The notes beneath the pieces were generated by a model, which ran no database searches, had not been told where the DNA came from, and saw nothing but the letters and a program-made list of their open reading frames with translations. A DNA stretch of 64,000 nt. Origin: Corynebacterium caspium DSM 44850 (GTDB lineage Bacteria; Actinomycetota; Actinomycetes; Mycobacteriales; Mycobacteriaceae). Location: assembly GCF_030440555.1 (NCBI RefSeq), contig NZ_CP047118.1, positions 1,178,001 to 1,242,000 on the forward strand, in the 5' to 3' direction. The number at the start of each line of letters is the position of its first letter. The stretch's first letter is position 1. A program made the position numbers and the translations under genes. Shown here piece by piece: positions 42,725 through 52,006 of the stretch.

Positions 42725-44182
42725 ATGGTGAAATTTAAAGGCCACAAAGACATCGCTGCTCCTGCTAAATTCCGCAGTGAAGAACTCAGCCAAGGATTGC
42801 GGATAAGACATTTAACAATGATGGGCTTGGGCTCAGCCATTGGGGCCGGGCTCTTCCTGGGCACCGGGGTAGGCATTAGAACTGCTGGTCCAGCCATTAT
42901 TATTGCCTATGCCATAACTGGTGCTATCACCGTGCTAATAATGCAAATGCTTGGCGAAATGGTGGCTGCAAGGCCTTCTTCTGGCTCATTTTCTGATTAT
43001 GCCGACCAAGCCTTTGGGCGCTGGGCTGGCTTTGCAGTGGGTTGGTTGTACTGGTTCATGATGGTGATGATCATGGGTGCAGAAATGACTGGTGCAGCTG
43101 CGATTATGGGCACCTGGTTTGGGGTAGAACCATGGGTCCCGGCTTTAGTTTCGGTGTCAATTTTAGCAATCGTGAACCTAGTTTCCGTACGCGGCTTTGG
43201 CGAATTTGAATTCTGGTTTGCCTTTATCAAAGTAGCCATCATCATTTTCTTCCTAGCAGTTGGAACCCTTTTGATCCTGGGCTTATTACCAGGACATAGG
43301 TTCATCGGTACCGAAAATTTCTTAGGCAACGGGTTTATGCCAAATGGTATTTCTGGAGTAGCCGCTGGTTTACTCGCAGTGGCCTTCGCCTTTGGCGGCA
43401 TCGAGATGGTCACCATTGCTGCTGCAGAATCAGAAGATCCGCAACGCTCCATCCATACCGCAGTAAAATCTATTATTTGGCGCATAGGCATCTTCTATAT
43501 CGGCTCAGTGCTAGTAATTGCTTTCCTCCTACCCTATGACCTCATCCGGGGAGCTAATTCAGCCGCAGATTCCCCTTTTACCATGGTCTTAGAAATGGCT
43601 GGAATTCCAGCGGTTACCGGGCTTATGGAAGTAATCATTGTGCTGGCGCTACTTTCGGCCTTTAATGCGCAACTCTACGGTTCTTCACGCCTGTGCTATT
43701 CGCTAGCGCGGCAACATAATGCTCCAGCTATTTTCCGACAGGTTAATCACCGGGCAGTACCTTTTGCAGCCGTCGTGCTTTCAGTAATTATGGCCTTTAC
43801 TTCAGTCTTATTGCAGTGGTGGAATCCAGCTGGCTTATTAGATTTCTTGCTCAGCTCCATTGGCGGCTGCTTGGTAGTAATTTGGATTTCAATAATCTCT
43901 AGCCATCTCAAATTGCACCCCCAATTAGTGGCTAGTGGAGAACTTACAAAAGTGCGGATGCGCGGCTATCCATGGCTTCCGATTGGCACCCTGATTGCTG
44001 TTTTTGGAATCGTAATTTTGATGTTAGCCGACCCAAATGCCCGTTTTCAGGTATTCAGCGTGGCAGTTTTGATTTCAACGCTTTTAATTATTACTGCCAT
44101 CACTATGTCCTTTACTCGTAGAGAAGGTCACGTATCGACTATGTTAACTGTGCATGACCACAGCGAAACCACAGACAAGTAA
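42725..44182 (+). CDS. Amino-acid permease 1 of a tandem triplet (AroP/GABA-permease type)
   Basis: A 485-residue APC-superfamily transporter of about 12 helices. It starts with RIRHLTMMGLGSAIGAGLFL, followed by LGEMVAARPSSGSFSDYA, typical of proton-coupled aromatic, basic or small amino-acid permeases. The frame opens at 42698, but ATG 42725 has TACAGT eight bases upstream and no ribosome-binding site, which suggests a leaderless mRNA. The substrate is unknown. The two following genes are close paralogues, sharing long blocks such as the GLLPGH and FAFGGIE regions. Confidence 0.85.
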   Translation: MVKFKGHKDIAAPAKFRSEELSQGLRIRHLTMMGLGSAIGAGLFLGTGVGIRTAGPAIIIAYAITGAITVLIMQMLGEMVAARPSSGSFSDYADQAFGRWAGFAVGWLYWFMMVMIMGAEMTGAAAIMGTWFGVEPWVPALVSVSILAIVNLVSVRGFGEFEFWFAFIKVAIIIFFLAVGTLLILGLLPGHRFIGTENFLGNGFMPNGISGVAAGLLAVAFAFGGIEMVTIAAAESEDPQRSIHTAVKSIIWRIGIFYIGSVLVIAFLLPYDLIRGANSAADSPFTMVLEMAGIPAVTGLMEVIIVLALLSAFNAQLYGSSRLCYSLARQHNAPAIFRQVNHRAVPFAAVVLSVIMAFTSVLLQWWNPAGLLDFLLSSIGGCLVVIWISIISSHLKLHPQLVASGELTKVRMRGYPWLPIGTLIAVFGIVILMLADPNARFQVFSVAVLISTLLIITAITMSFTRREGHVSTMLTVHDHSETTDK

Positions 44183-45581
44183 TCATTCCCCACCAGATAC
44201 TTCCAAAGATGTGCTGTCCTCAGGACTAAAAACCCGGCACCTCACCATGATGGGCCTCGGCTCCGCCATTGGCGCCGGGCTCTTCCTGGGCACCGGCGTA
44301 GGAATCCGAGTGGCCGGACCTTCGGTAATTCTGGCTTATCTAATTGCCGGCATCGTAGTTATGGCAATTATGTCCATGCTCGGGGAAATGGCCACTGCAC
44401 GCCCGGCCGCTGGGTCCTTTTCTGCCTATTCACGGGCAGCTTTTGGCAATTGGGCAGGTTTTTCCACTGGCTGGATCTACTGGTTCATGTTGATCATGGT
44501 GCTCGGCGCAGAAATGACCGGTGCCGCGGCACTTATGGGTGCCTGGTTTGGAGTAGCTCCCTGGATACCTGCCCTAGTTTGCGTAATCTTATTTGCGATC
44601 ATCAATTTCGCTAAGGTCTCCGGCTTCGGAGAATTCGAATTCTGGTTCTCCTTCATCAAAGTTGCCGTAATCGTGGGCTTTTTAATCATCGGAATACTTC
44701 TGATCTTCGGACTCCTTCCCGGCCACACCTTTGTGGGCACTGAAAACTTCATAGGTGGCGGCTTTATGCCCAATGGCCTGCCTGGCCTAGCCAGTGGTCT
44801 GCTAGCAGTAGCTTTCGCCTTTGGCGGCATTGAGATCGTCACCATCGCCGCCGCAGAATCAGAAGATCCGGCCCGCTCCATCCGCAGTGCCACTCGCTCA
44901 GTAATCTGGCGCATCGCAATCTTCTATATCGGCTCCATCCTCGTGATCTCCTTTATGCTGCCTTATTCAGCTATAGACGGCGCCAATACCGCCGCGGAAT
45001 CACCTTTTACCCAGGTACTAGCCATGGCCAATATTCCAGGTGTAGTAGGGCTAATGGAGATCGTGATTGTAATCTCCCTACTCTCGGCCTTTAATGCCCA
45101 GCTATATGCGTCCTCGCGCCTATGCTATTCCCTAGCCACAACCGGCGATGCTCCTAAGATGTTCGCCCGTATCAGCCGCGATAATGTGCCGGTAAATGCG
45201 GTAATCTTATCGATTATTTTCGCCTTTGCCTCCGTAGGTTTACAGTGGTGGAACCCCACTGGCCTCCTAGACTTCCTTTTGAATGCCGTAGGAGGAATTT
45301 TAGTAGTCATCTGGATAATCATCGCGGCGAGCTACCTTAAATTGCACCCCCAATTAGTTGCCGATGGAACCCTTGGATCCTTCTATATGCGCGGCTACCC
45401 TTGGGTGCCTATCGCTGCTATCTTGGCGCTAGTTGGATTAGTAATAATGATGCTTTTCGACGAAGGATCCCGTTCCCAGGTAACCTCCGTCACTATCCTC
45501 TTCCTCGCACTAGTAGCTTTGAGTTTCATTATCAAAGGCATCAGGAAGAATCGTCACACAGTTAGCAATACCGCTAACTAA
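44154..45581 (+). CDS. Amino-acid permease 2 of the tandem triplet
   Basis: A 475-residue paralogue of the preceding permease with the same helices and motifs (TRHLTMMGLGSAIGAGLF, GEMATARPAAGSFSAYS, AFGGIEIVTIAAAESEDP). ATG 44154 lies within the last codons of permease 1, an overlap of 29 bases, which suggests coupled translation. The hydrophilic N-terminus of 20 residues is variable among the three copies. Likely importer of one amino acid or a small set; specificity cannot be read from the sequence. Confidence 0.85.
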   Translation: MTTAKPQTSNHSPPDTSKDVLSSGLKTRHLTMMGLGSAIGAGLFLGTGVGIRVAGPSVILAYLIAGIVVMAIMSMLGEMATARPAAGSFSAYSRAAFGNWAGFSTGWIYWFMLIMVLGAEMTGAAALMGAWFGVAPWIPALVCVILFAIINFAKVSGFGEFEFWFSFIKVAVIVGFLIIGILLIFGLLPGHTFVGTENFIGGGFMPNGLPGLASGLLAVAFAFGGIEIVTIAAAESEDPARSIRSATRSVIWRIAIFYIGSILVISFMLPYSAIDGANTAAESPFTQVLAMANIPGVVGLMEIVIVISLLSAFNAQLYASSRLCYSLATTGDAPKMFARISRDNVPVNAVILSIIFAFASVGLQWWNPTGLLDFLLNAVGGILVVIWIIIAASYLKLHPQLVADGTLGSFYMRGYPWVPIAAILALVGLVIMMLFDEGSRSQVTSVTILFLALVALSFIIKGIRKNRHTVSNTAN

Positions 45582-45611
45582 AAGTTAGAAATAGATGGGT
45601 GATCAGATCCT

Positions 45612-47021
45612 GTGTCTGCGAATAACTCTGCCCCCAAGCCCGCAACCATAACTGCACTGGGTTCTGGACTAAAAACCCGACACCTCACCATGATGGGTTT
45701 AGGCTCAGCTATTGGAGCCGGACTCTTTCTTGGAACCGGTGTCGGAATTCGTGCTGCTGGACCCGCCGTAATCTTGGCTTATCTAATCGCTGGCATAGTA
45801 GTTATGGCAGTAATGGGGATGCTGGGCGAATTAGGATCTGCGCGCCCAGCTTCAGGATCATTTGCCACCTATGCCCAAATGGCCTTTGGTCCCTGGGCCG
45901 GATTTACTATTGGGTGGCTCTTCTGGTTCAACCTAGTAATGGTAATGGGGGCAGAAATGACCGGTGCTGCAGCCATCGTAGGCACCTGGTTCAATGTGGA
46001 TCCCTGGATACCGGCACTAGTATTTGTAGTCCTTTTTGCCATCATTAACGCATTTCGCGTCGGCGGTTTTGGCGAATTCGAGTTCTGGTTTTCCTTTATT
46101 AAAGTCGCGGTAATTATCGGCTTCTTAAGCATTGGCGCCCTGCTAATATTTGGGCTACTACCAGGACATACCTTCATCGGGACAGAAAATTTCCTCTCCC
46201 ATGGATTCATGCCTAACGGCTGGCCAGGAGTGGCTGCGGCATTACTTGCGGTGGCCTTTGCTTTTGGTGGCATCGAAATTGTGACCATTGCGGCGGCAGA
46301 ATCAGAAAATCCACAGCATTCCATTCGCAGTGCCACTCGCTCAGTGATTTGGCGCATCGGACTATTTTATTTGGGATCTGTCCTAGTAATTACCTTCCTG
46401 CTGCCCTACGCCGCCATAGACGCTGCTAGCAACGCTGCCGAATCGCCATTTACCCAAGTCCTAGCCATGGCCAATATCCCCGGGGTAGTACGCCTCATGG
46501 AACTAGTTATAGTTGTCTCCCTGCTCTCTGCCTTCAACGCGCAGATCTACGCCTCCTCCCGGATGTGTTTCTCTCTGGCCCAAGAAGGCTTTGCCCCCGG
46601 TGGCCTGGCAAAATTAAATAAATCCGCAGTTCCCACCCGCGCCGTAGTACTTTCAATGGTGATGGCTTTTGCCTCAGTTGGGTTGCAATGGTGGAATCCC
46701 ACGGGCCTATTAGATTTCTTGCTCAGCTCAGTAGGCGGAATCCTTATTTTGCTATGGATTGTAGTTTGCCTGTGCTATCTCAAATTACATCCAGAATTAG
46801 TGCGCAATAAAGAATTAGGATCCGTACAAATTAGCGGCTACCCCTGGGTACCAATTATTTCAATTATTAGCCTGCTGGCCTTTGTCGCCCTGATGCTCTT
46901 TGATCCAGGATCACGCACCCAAGTGACCTCAGTAATTATCGTGTGCACAGTGTTGGTGGCTATTTACTGGCTGGTACGACCTGGACGCGGAAAGTCCACA
47001 ATTTATTCACCACAAAATTAA
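45612..47021 (+). CDS. Amino-acid permease 3 of the tandem triplet
   Basis: A 469-residue third paralogue, starting at GTG 45612, 30 bases after permease 2. It is closer to permease 2 than to permease 1 (shared ATRSVIWRI and AIDxA blocks). A few residues in otherwise constant segments differ, for example LGELGSARPASG instead of GEMATARP, so specificity may have drifted. Its 3' end overlaps the convergent GtrA gene by 62 bases. Confidence 0.85.
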   Translation: MSANNSAPKPATITALGSGLKTRHLTMMGLGSAIGAGLFLGTGVGIRAAGPAVILAYLIAGIVVMAVMGMLGELGSARPASGSFATYAQMAFGPWAGFTIGWLFWFNLVMVMGAEMTGAAAIVGTWFNVDPWIPALVFVVLFAIINAFRVGGFGEFEFWFSFIKVAVIIGFLSIGALLIFGLLPGHTFIGTENFLSHGFMPNGWPGVAAALLAVAFAFGGIEIVTIAAAESENPQHSIRSATRSVIWRIGLFYLGSVLVITFLLPYAAIDAASNAAESPFTQVLAMANIPGVVRLMELVIVVSLLSAFNAQIYASSRMCFSLAQEGFAPGGLAKLNKSAVPTRAVVLSMVMAFASVGLQWWNPTGLLDFLLSSVGGILILLWIVVCLCYLKLHPELVRNKELGSVQISGYPWVPIISIISLLAFVALMLFDPGSRTQVTSVIIVCTVLVAIYWLVRPGRGKSTIYSPQN

Positions 47022-47520
47022 CCGGCATAGACACCACAATTGATAAAGCCGAGGCCCAATAAAATACCGTGCGAAAACCAGTGGAATCATCAAAAATATC
47101 GCGCGGTAAAGCCACAGGCGACTCCACATTCATAAGTAGTGTCATCACAATTTGACTGACTACCAAAGCCCCCATACCAGTTATTAAAAAAGGGAAAAAC
47201 CCTTGCCACCAACTGCGATTATGGGGGTCTTTGAATGTCCAAGAACGATTCAGCTGATAATTCCAAGTATTAGCCACCAAAAAAGCAATGGTCACGAAAA
47301 CGTGATACCAGCGAATATGAAATTGCGAACCCAGCAAATTTACTACTGCATCATGTTCATTAATCCCCCACGCCCAACCGCTAAGTTTTTTAGCTGTCGC
47401 CGCCACCACTAAGTTAACGACGACCCCAGAACCGCCGACCATACCAAAGCGTAAAAACTGCCCCAACCCCGCCATTGAGCCAAGTGGGCGAGATTTTTGA
47501 GATTGGCTAGATTCTTCCAC
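46960..47520 (-). CDS. GtrA-family membrane protein
   Basis: A 186-residue protein with four transmembrane helices and the GtrA start FLRFGMVGGSGVVVNLVV, plus VANTWNYQLNRSWTFK, the family's second signature. GtrA-type proteins are thought to move lipid-linked sugars across the membrane and in Corynebacteriales are linked to arabinogalactan and other wall glycans. A 15-residue Ser-rich N-terminus precedes. It lies 51 bases downstream of dapC. Confidence 0.82.
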   Translation of the reverse strand: MEESSQSQKSRPLGSMAGLGQFLRFGMVGGSGVVVNLVVAATAKKLSGWAWGINEHDAVVNLLGSQFHIRWYHVFVTIAFLVANTWNYQLNRSWTFKDPHNRSWWQGFFPFLITGMGALVVSQIVMTLLMNVESPVALPRDIFDDSTGFRTVFYWASALSIVVSMPVNFVVNKLWTFRVQVVPASK

Positions 47521-47571
47521 GGAAACTCTTTTCTGCTACGAGGAGGGGCAATACGGCGCAAACTCCAAAAT

Positions 47572-48669
47572 TTAATTTAGCCGATCAGCCAGGGCGCGCA
47601 CATCATCATTAGTGGCTGTTAAGGACACCCGAATATGTTGTTCTCCAGCCGGTCCATAAAACGTACCGGGGGCCACCAAAATACCCTGTGCAGCTAAATC
47701 GGCCACAGTATCCATAGCGGGCTCCCCGCGCGTCGTCCAAATATAGAGGCCGCCATCAGAAGAATCGATCTGAAAACCTGCTTTAAACAGCGTGGACAGC
47801 AGCTGCGCGCGACGCTGCGCATACACCGATTTTTGCGCCGCCTCAGGATAATCATCGGCCACAGCTTCTAAAATCGCGGCCTGAATAGCCCCTGGCACCA
47901 CCAAGCCACAAGATTTGCGAATCATCCCAAGCTCCGCAATTAGAGTTGGATCACCAAGCGCCCAACCAGCACGATAGCTGGCCATATTGGCAGATTTGGA
48001 AAGAGAGTGCAGGGCAATCAAACCAGTTGGGTCATTACCACAAATATCAGGGTGCAAAATGGAAAGCGGTGGTCGGGCATCATTCCAGCCCAAACCGAGA
48101 TAACATTCATCTGAAACTACGATGGCTTTATTAGCATGGGCCAAAGCCACATATTCGCGCATTTGTGCAGCCGAAAGAACCTCACCAGTGGGATTAGCCG
48201 GCGAATTCAAAAAAATTAGCTCCGCCTGCTTTCCGCCCCGCAACACCTGACACCCCGCCAAGCGAGCCCCTACTTCATAAGTAGGATAAGCAAGTTCTGG
48301 AATAGCAACCGAATGTGTAGCACCCAAACCTAGGAAATGCGGAAGAGAAGCAATCGCTTCTTTTAATCCGATAACTGGCAGAGCACTAACTTTCGCGGTA
48401 ATCCCAAAACGACGCTTAGCTGCCAGCAAAATTGCCTGCTGTAATTCCTGGCTCCCACCAGGTGGCGGATATCCAGGAGCTTGGGCATGCTCAGCCAAAG
48501 CCAAGGCGATCCCCGGGGCCACCGGATCTACCGGAGAACCCACCGAAAGATCAATCATCCCTTCTGGGTGGGCAGCAGCTAATTCCTGAGCCGCAGCCAA
48601 ACTATCCCACGGGAAATCCGGCAGGAGCTTAGCCCATTGGCGGCGCGTTGCTAAGTTATTTTTGCCCAC
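47572..48669 (-). CDS. dapC: N-succinyldiaminopimelate aminotransferase
   Basis: A 365-residue class I aminotransferase. Landmarks are the DLSVGSPVDPVAPG substrate segment, NSPANPTGEVL, and SLSKSANMASYRAGW with the Lys that binds pyridoxal phosphate. The family and the position directly after fdxA identify it as DapC, which transfers an amino group in the succinylase branch of the lysine/diaminopimelate pathway that feeds peptidoglycan. The same fdxA/fdxC-dapC order is found in mycobacteria. Confidence 0.9.
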   Translation of the reverse strand: MGKNNLATRRQWAKLLPDFPWDSLAAAQELAAAHPEGMIDLSVGSPVDPVAPGIALALAEHAQAPGYPPPGGSQELQQAILLAAKRRFGITAKVSALPVIGLKEAIASLPHFLGLGATHSVAIPELAYPTYEVGARLAGCQVLRGGKQAELIFLNSPANPTGEVLSAAQMREYVALAHANKAIVVSDECYLGLGWNDARPPLSILHPDICGNDPTGLIALHSLSKSANMASYRAGWALGDPTLIAELGMIRKSCGLVVPGAIQAAILEAVADDYPEAAQKSVYAQRRAQLLSTLFKAGFQIDSSDGGLYIWTTRGEPAMDTVADLAAQGILVAPGTFYGPAGEQHIRVSLTATNDDVRALADRLN

Positions 48670-48701
48670 TTAAAGGAAACCTCGGCTTAATTTTAGGCTG
48701 G

Positions 48702-49025
48702 CTAATCTTGGTTTTGCGGGGGAAGTTGGGCAATATACTCTGGATCAGCACCGGTTGGACCTAGTCCAGCAGCGCCACCCGGAGAGCCGAGATCATCAAA
48801 GAAACCGACGTTGACGTCGTAATATTGAGACCACTCCTCCGGCAAATCATCCTCATAGAAAATTGCCTCTGTAGGGCAGGCAGGTTCGCAAGCACCACAG
48901 TCCACGCACTCATCGGGGTGGATATACAGGGAGCGTTTACCTTCGTAGATACAGTCGACTGGGCATTCCTCAACACAGGAACGGTCCATGACATCTACGC
49001 AAGGCTGCGCAATCACATAAGTCAT
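48702..49025 (-). CDS. fdxA: Seven-iron ferredoxin
   Basis: A 107-residue ferredoxin. The first cysteine set is C-x7-C-x3-CP ([17 protein letters not shown]) and the second is [12 protein letters not shown], the arrangement for one 3Fe-4S and one 4Fe-4S cluster as in actinobacterial FdxA/FdxC. The C-terminal 45 residues are the usual acidic extension. It carries single electrons in the cytoplasm; the partner enzyme is not indicated. It starts 59 bases after the preceding gene and ends 32 bases before dapC. Confidence 0.95.
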   Translation of the reverse strand: MTYVIAQPCVDVMDRSCVEECPVDCIYEGKRSLYIHPDECVDCGACEPACPTEAIFYEDDLPEEWSQYYDVNVGFFDDLGSPGGAAGLGPTGADPEYIAQLPPQNQD

Positions 49026-49084
49026 CGCTTTGAGTTACTCCAAAAGACACGGGAAACGAGCAAGAGCAGATCTATTACCATAAC

Positions 49085-49477
49085 TCATTTAGCCACTATA
49101 AGTGGCCCCAGCCCGCCCATCATCCCAGCGGTAAACAGTAAAATCATGCGTGCCGAAGGAAATAACAGCGGGCTAATGGCGCTAGAACCGCCAAAGGCCA
49201 ATAACAAGAAAATCAAAAACCAAATAATCGTCGGGATTGCCGCCACCCATACACGCTTCGACCACAGGCGGGCAGTGCGCGTTAAAACCACGTTAAAAAA
49301 CGCAGCCACCAAAATCGTCCAAGGAAAGGGCAATTTCATACCACCGGGCAGCTCAATCCACGCAGTTAGGTATACCACTTCCAATAAACACGATACAGCT
49401 GAGGCAATACTCAGCCAGACTAGCGCGCCACTTACTTCACCCGCGCTAAAATCCGTTCTGAGCTGCCTATTTACCAC
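49085..49477 (-). CDS. Small membrane protein downstream of mshB
   Basis: A 130-residue protein with four hydrophobic helices (about residues 20-40, 50-66, 78-95 and 108-127). GTG 49477 overlaps the mshB stop by 7 bases, so translation is coupled. Similar uncharacterised membrane proteins lie between mshB and fdxA in related genomes. I do not recognise a functional family. Confidence 0.75.
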   Translation of the reverse strand: MVNRQLRTDFSAGEVSGALVWLSIASAVSCLLEVVYLTAWIELPGGMKLPFPWTILVAAFFNVVLTRTARLWSKRVWVAAIPTIIWFLIFLLLAFGGSSAISPLLFPSARMILLFTAGMMGGLGPLIVAK

Positions 49478-50379
49478 TGCAAACCTGTAAATATTGAGGT
49501 AGCTGGGGTGTCTACAAAATTCGCACCCACCTGAAAAAATTCCGACCTCACCACTGGCTGCGCCACCAAATTAGAAAGCGCAAATACTGCTGCACAAGCA
49601 GCGCTATCAGTAATATTTGCCGATGCCGCCTGCGGATTAGTTACTGACACCCCATTATCAGCTAGCCAAATTTGGGTAGCATGCGCCCGCATAGCCGCAA
49701 GTTTGGCCGCCAGATCCAAATCCGGCAGCGCAACCTCTAAATCCCATTGGGAAACGGTTGCTAATTCCTCGACCGCCGGAAGATGCCAGGATTTAGGGAC
49801 CTCATTTATGGCAGCGAGGCCCGCATCGATAACCGAGGTGGGATTAACAGACCACAAAATCCTGCCTACGGGAGAGATTTTTGCGGCCGCATGCGTTATC
49901 TCATGGGCTTGGATATGATCTGGGTGCCCATAACCGCCATCTGGGCCATAAGTGATAACTAACTGCGGGGCGATTTCGGCAAATATCTCCGCAAGATGCG
50001 CAGTAGCTGCGGCCTTATTATTGACAAACGCTGCCGGTCGAGCAGCAGCGGGGCTACCGACCATGCCGGAATCACGAAATTGGCCAGCTCCTCCTAGAAA
50101 CCTCCCGCGCACCCCTAAAGCAGCTAGCGAAGCTTGTAATTCAGCAATGCGAAAACCACCAAGTTGGTCAGCTTTTTCGGCGATGAGATTAGCAAAAGGC
50201 GCCCCGATTACCTCGCCTTCTTCCCCTAAAGTGCAAGTAACTACGGTTATATCTGCACCGCGCCTAGCAAGGTGGGCCAAGGTGCCTCCACCGGAAAGGA
50301 CTTCATCATCAGGATGAGCGTGTACGGCCACTACTTTTAAGCCCACTAGATCACGGGAGATTATTTGGTTCTGTTTCAT
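49471..50379 (-). CDS. mshB: Mycothiol biosynthesis deacetylase MshB
   Basis: About 302 residues of the PIG-L/LmbE zinc deacetylase family. The zinc-binding motif is AVHAHPDDEVLSGGGTLA near the N-terminus, with the third ligand in YGHPDHIQAHE (about residue 150). MshB removes acetyl from GlcNAc-Ins in mycothiol synthesis. The open frame reaches 50436, but GGAGGAAAG lies nine bases before ATG 50379, which begins MKQNQIISRD; it overlaps the lpqW end by 29 bases. The neighbourhood typA-lpqW-mshB supports the assignment. Confidence 0.92.
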   Translation of the reverse strand: MKQNQIISRDLVGLKVVAVHAHPDDEVLSGGGTLAHLARRGADITVVTCTLGEEGEVIGAPFANLIAEKADQLGGFRIAELQASLAALGVRGRFLGGAGQFRDSGMVGSPAAARPAAFVNNKAAATAHLAEIFAEIAPQLVITYGPDGGYGHPDHIQAHEITHAAAKISPVGRILWSVNPTSVIDAGLAAINEVPKSWHLPAVEELATVSQWDLEVALPDLDLAAKLAAMRAHATQIWLADNGVSVTNPQAASANITDSAACAAVFALSNLVAQPVVRSEFFQVGANFVDTPATSIFTGLQW

Positions 50380-52006
50380 GGCCTTCAACTTTCCTCCAGC
50401 TGGTTGCAGTTTCCAAGCCAGCTTTCCATTCTTCAAGCTTAAGCGAGGGAGTTCCCTCCAAGGTGGGCCCCAAAACCCAAAGCCGAGTTTCGTTTAGCAG
50501 ACCCAGGTTTAATAAATTGGTTTCCTCTGTTTGACGAACATATTCTTTGGCCTGCGTCAACGAAATACTGCCAGCTAAGGCCTCAAGTAATACAGTTTCG
50601 ATATCTTGGCTACAAAAACCAGCCAAATTAGAGCCGCGGCCAGTAATTTCGCGTACTTCGCACCCATAAGAACTAGCCAAATCCACAACATCAGGAGTTG
50701 CGGTCCCCCAGCTAACTACTGCATCCACCTCGCCATTACGCAGCGCATTAGCAGCTACTGGGCCAAGATCTGAAGAAAGGACCTGTGCGGATATTCCGTG
50801 AGCCGCTAATTGGTCGATAATAACGCGGGCGGCAGAATCAGCCACAGGATCAGCTGGATCTGCAGCAATGGTTAGAACCCTATTTGCTTGTCTTACCGCA
50901 GTAGCCAATTCGCCGGTAATGCTATAGTCCTTCAAACTTTCAGGTTTCGCCGGGGAACTAATAGGATGCTCACGAGCAGCGGCGATGCGGCCAATCTGCG
51001 GAATATCTAAGAGAGAGAAAAATTCTGCGCGCAGCGAAGGAGTGCGCAAAATGGGCGAATTAACTGAAGCAGTTAATTGCAGTTGGCGCCCAGAATCTAC
51101 TGTGCGAGTCTGCGTATTTGGAAGTAATCCATAGGACTCTAAAGCCGTACCAACTGGGGTTATATCTACATATGAAATTTGTCCGGTACGAATTTGATCA
51201 GTGCCCTCCACCGAGGTTTTTAAAGTACGCAGAATCAGTACTTCAGTAACTGCTGGATCTGGGCCCCAAAAACGATCATTACGTTTAAGTCGGATAATGC
51301 CGCGCGCTCTATCTACTGCTTGCACCGCATAACGCCCCGCCGATGCTGGAATTCCTTGTTTTAAGGCCTCAGCAAAACTTCTCCCCTGAACTAGATGGGC
51401 GGGCAGTAAGTTGCTAAATAAACTCGGCCAGGCTTGGAAAGGATGAGAAAAATCAACTTCTACAATCTTCCCGCCGCCGGTGACCCGAATAGCTGTTATT
51501 AAGCCATAGCCGGCTCGGTCCACTACCGCAGGGGTATTCAACATGGAGCGCCATAAGTATTGGAAATCATTGCCAGTCACAGGGGTGCCATCAGACCACT
51601 GTGCGGCAGAATTTATCTCATAGCGCACTGTTTGGGCTTGGCCACCACGAGGCGAAATCACCTGGGCAGAATCTAACAAGGTGGTATCCATAGCCCACTT
51701 GCCTGACTCTGAATCCAAACGGAAAGCAGAAGGCAAAACCAAAGAAGCTAAAGAATCTACAAACGCAGAAGAATCCGCCAACAAATGTGGGTTAAACCCG
51801 TTGCGGGGCCCATCAATGCCAGCGGAAAGTTCAGTGCGCACCGCCACGGGGGTAGAAACTGGCGGTGGTGAAACTACGGTTGTAAGTGGAGAATTTGCTT
51901 CCACAGGAGCCGGCCCTGGTCTAGCAGCGCAACCACTCAACGCAAAAGCGCAGGTAGTAGCGATAGCTAGGGTTAGGCCAGCAACTGAATGAAAGCGTGT
52001 TTTCAC
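50351..52006 (-). CDS. lpqW: Lipoprotein LpqW (peptide-binding-protein fold)
   Basis: A 551-residue lipoprotein with lipobox LSGC (Cys about residue 26) after a typical signal. The body is a family 5 extracellular solute-binding protein (segments EINSAAQWSDGTPVTGNDFQ and LILRTLKTSVEGTD), but no transporter genes accompany it. LpqW proteins in mycobacteria and corynebacteria influence the balance of phosphatidylinositol mannosides and lipomannan/lipoarabinomannan rather than import. The position directly after typA and before mshB is as in mycobacteria. GTG 52006 starts right after the typA stop. Confidence 0.85.
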   Translation of the reverse strand: MKTRFHSVAGLTLAIATTCAFALSGCAARPGPAPVEANSPLTTVVSPPPVSTPVAVRTELSAGIDGPRNGFNPHLLADSSAFVDSLASLVLPSAFRLDSESGKWAMDTTLLDSAQVISPRGGQAQTVRYEINSAAQWSDGTPVTGNDFQYLWRSMLNTPAVVDRAGYGLITAIRVTGGGKIVEVDFSHPFQAWPSLFSNLLPAHLVQGRSFAEALKQGIPASAGRYAVQAVDRARGIIRLKRNDRFWGPDPAVTEVLILRTLKTSVEGTDQIRTGQISYVDITPVGTALESYGLLPNTQTRTVDSGRQLQLTASVNSPILRTPSLRAEFFSLLDIPQIGRIAAAREHPISSPAKPESLKDYSITGELATAVRQANRVLTIAADPADPVADSAARVIIDQLAAHGISAQVLSSDLGPVAANALRNGEVDAVVSWGTATPDVVDLASSYGCEVREITGRGSNLAGFCSQDIETVLLEALAGSISLTQAKEYVRQTEETNLLNLGLLNETRLWVLGPTLEGTPSLKLEEWKAGLETATSWRKVEGHETEPNNLP

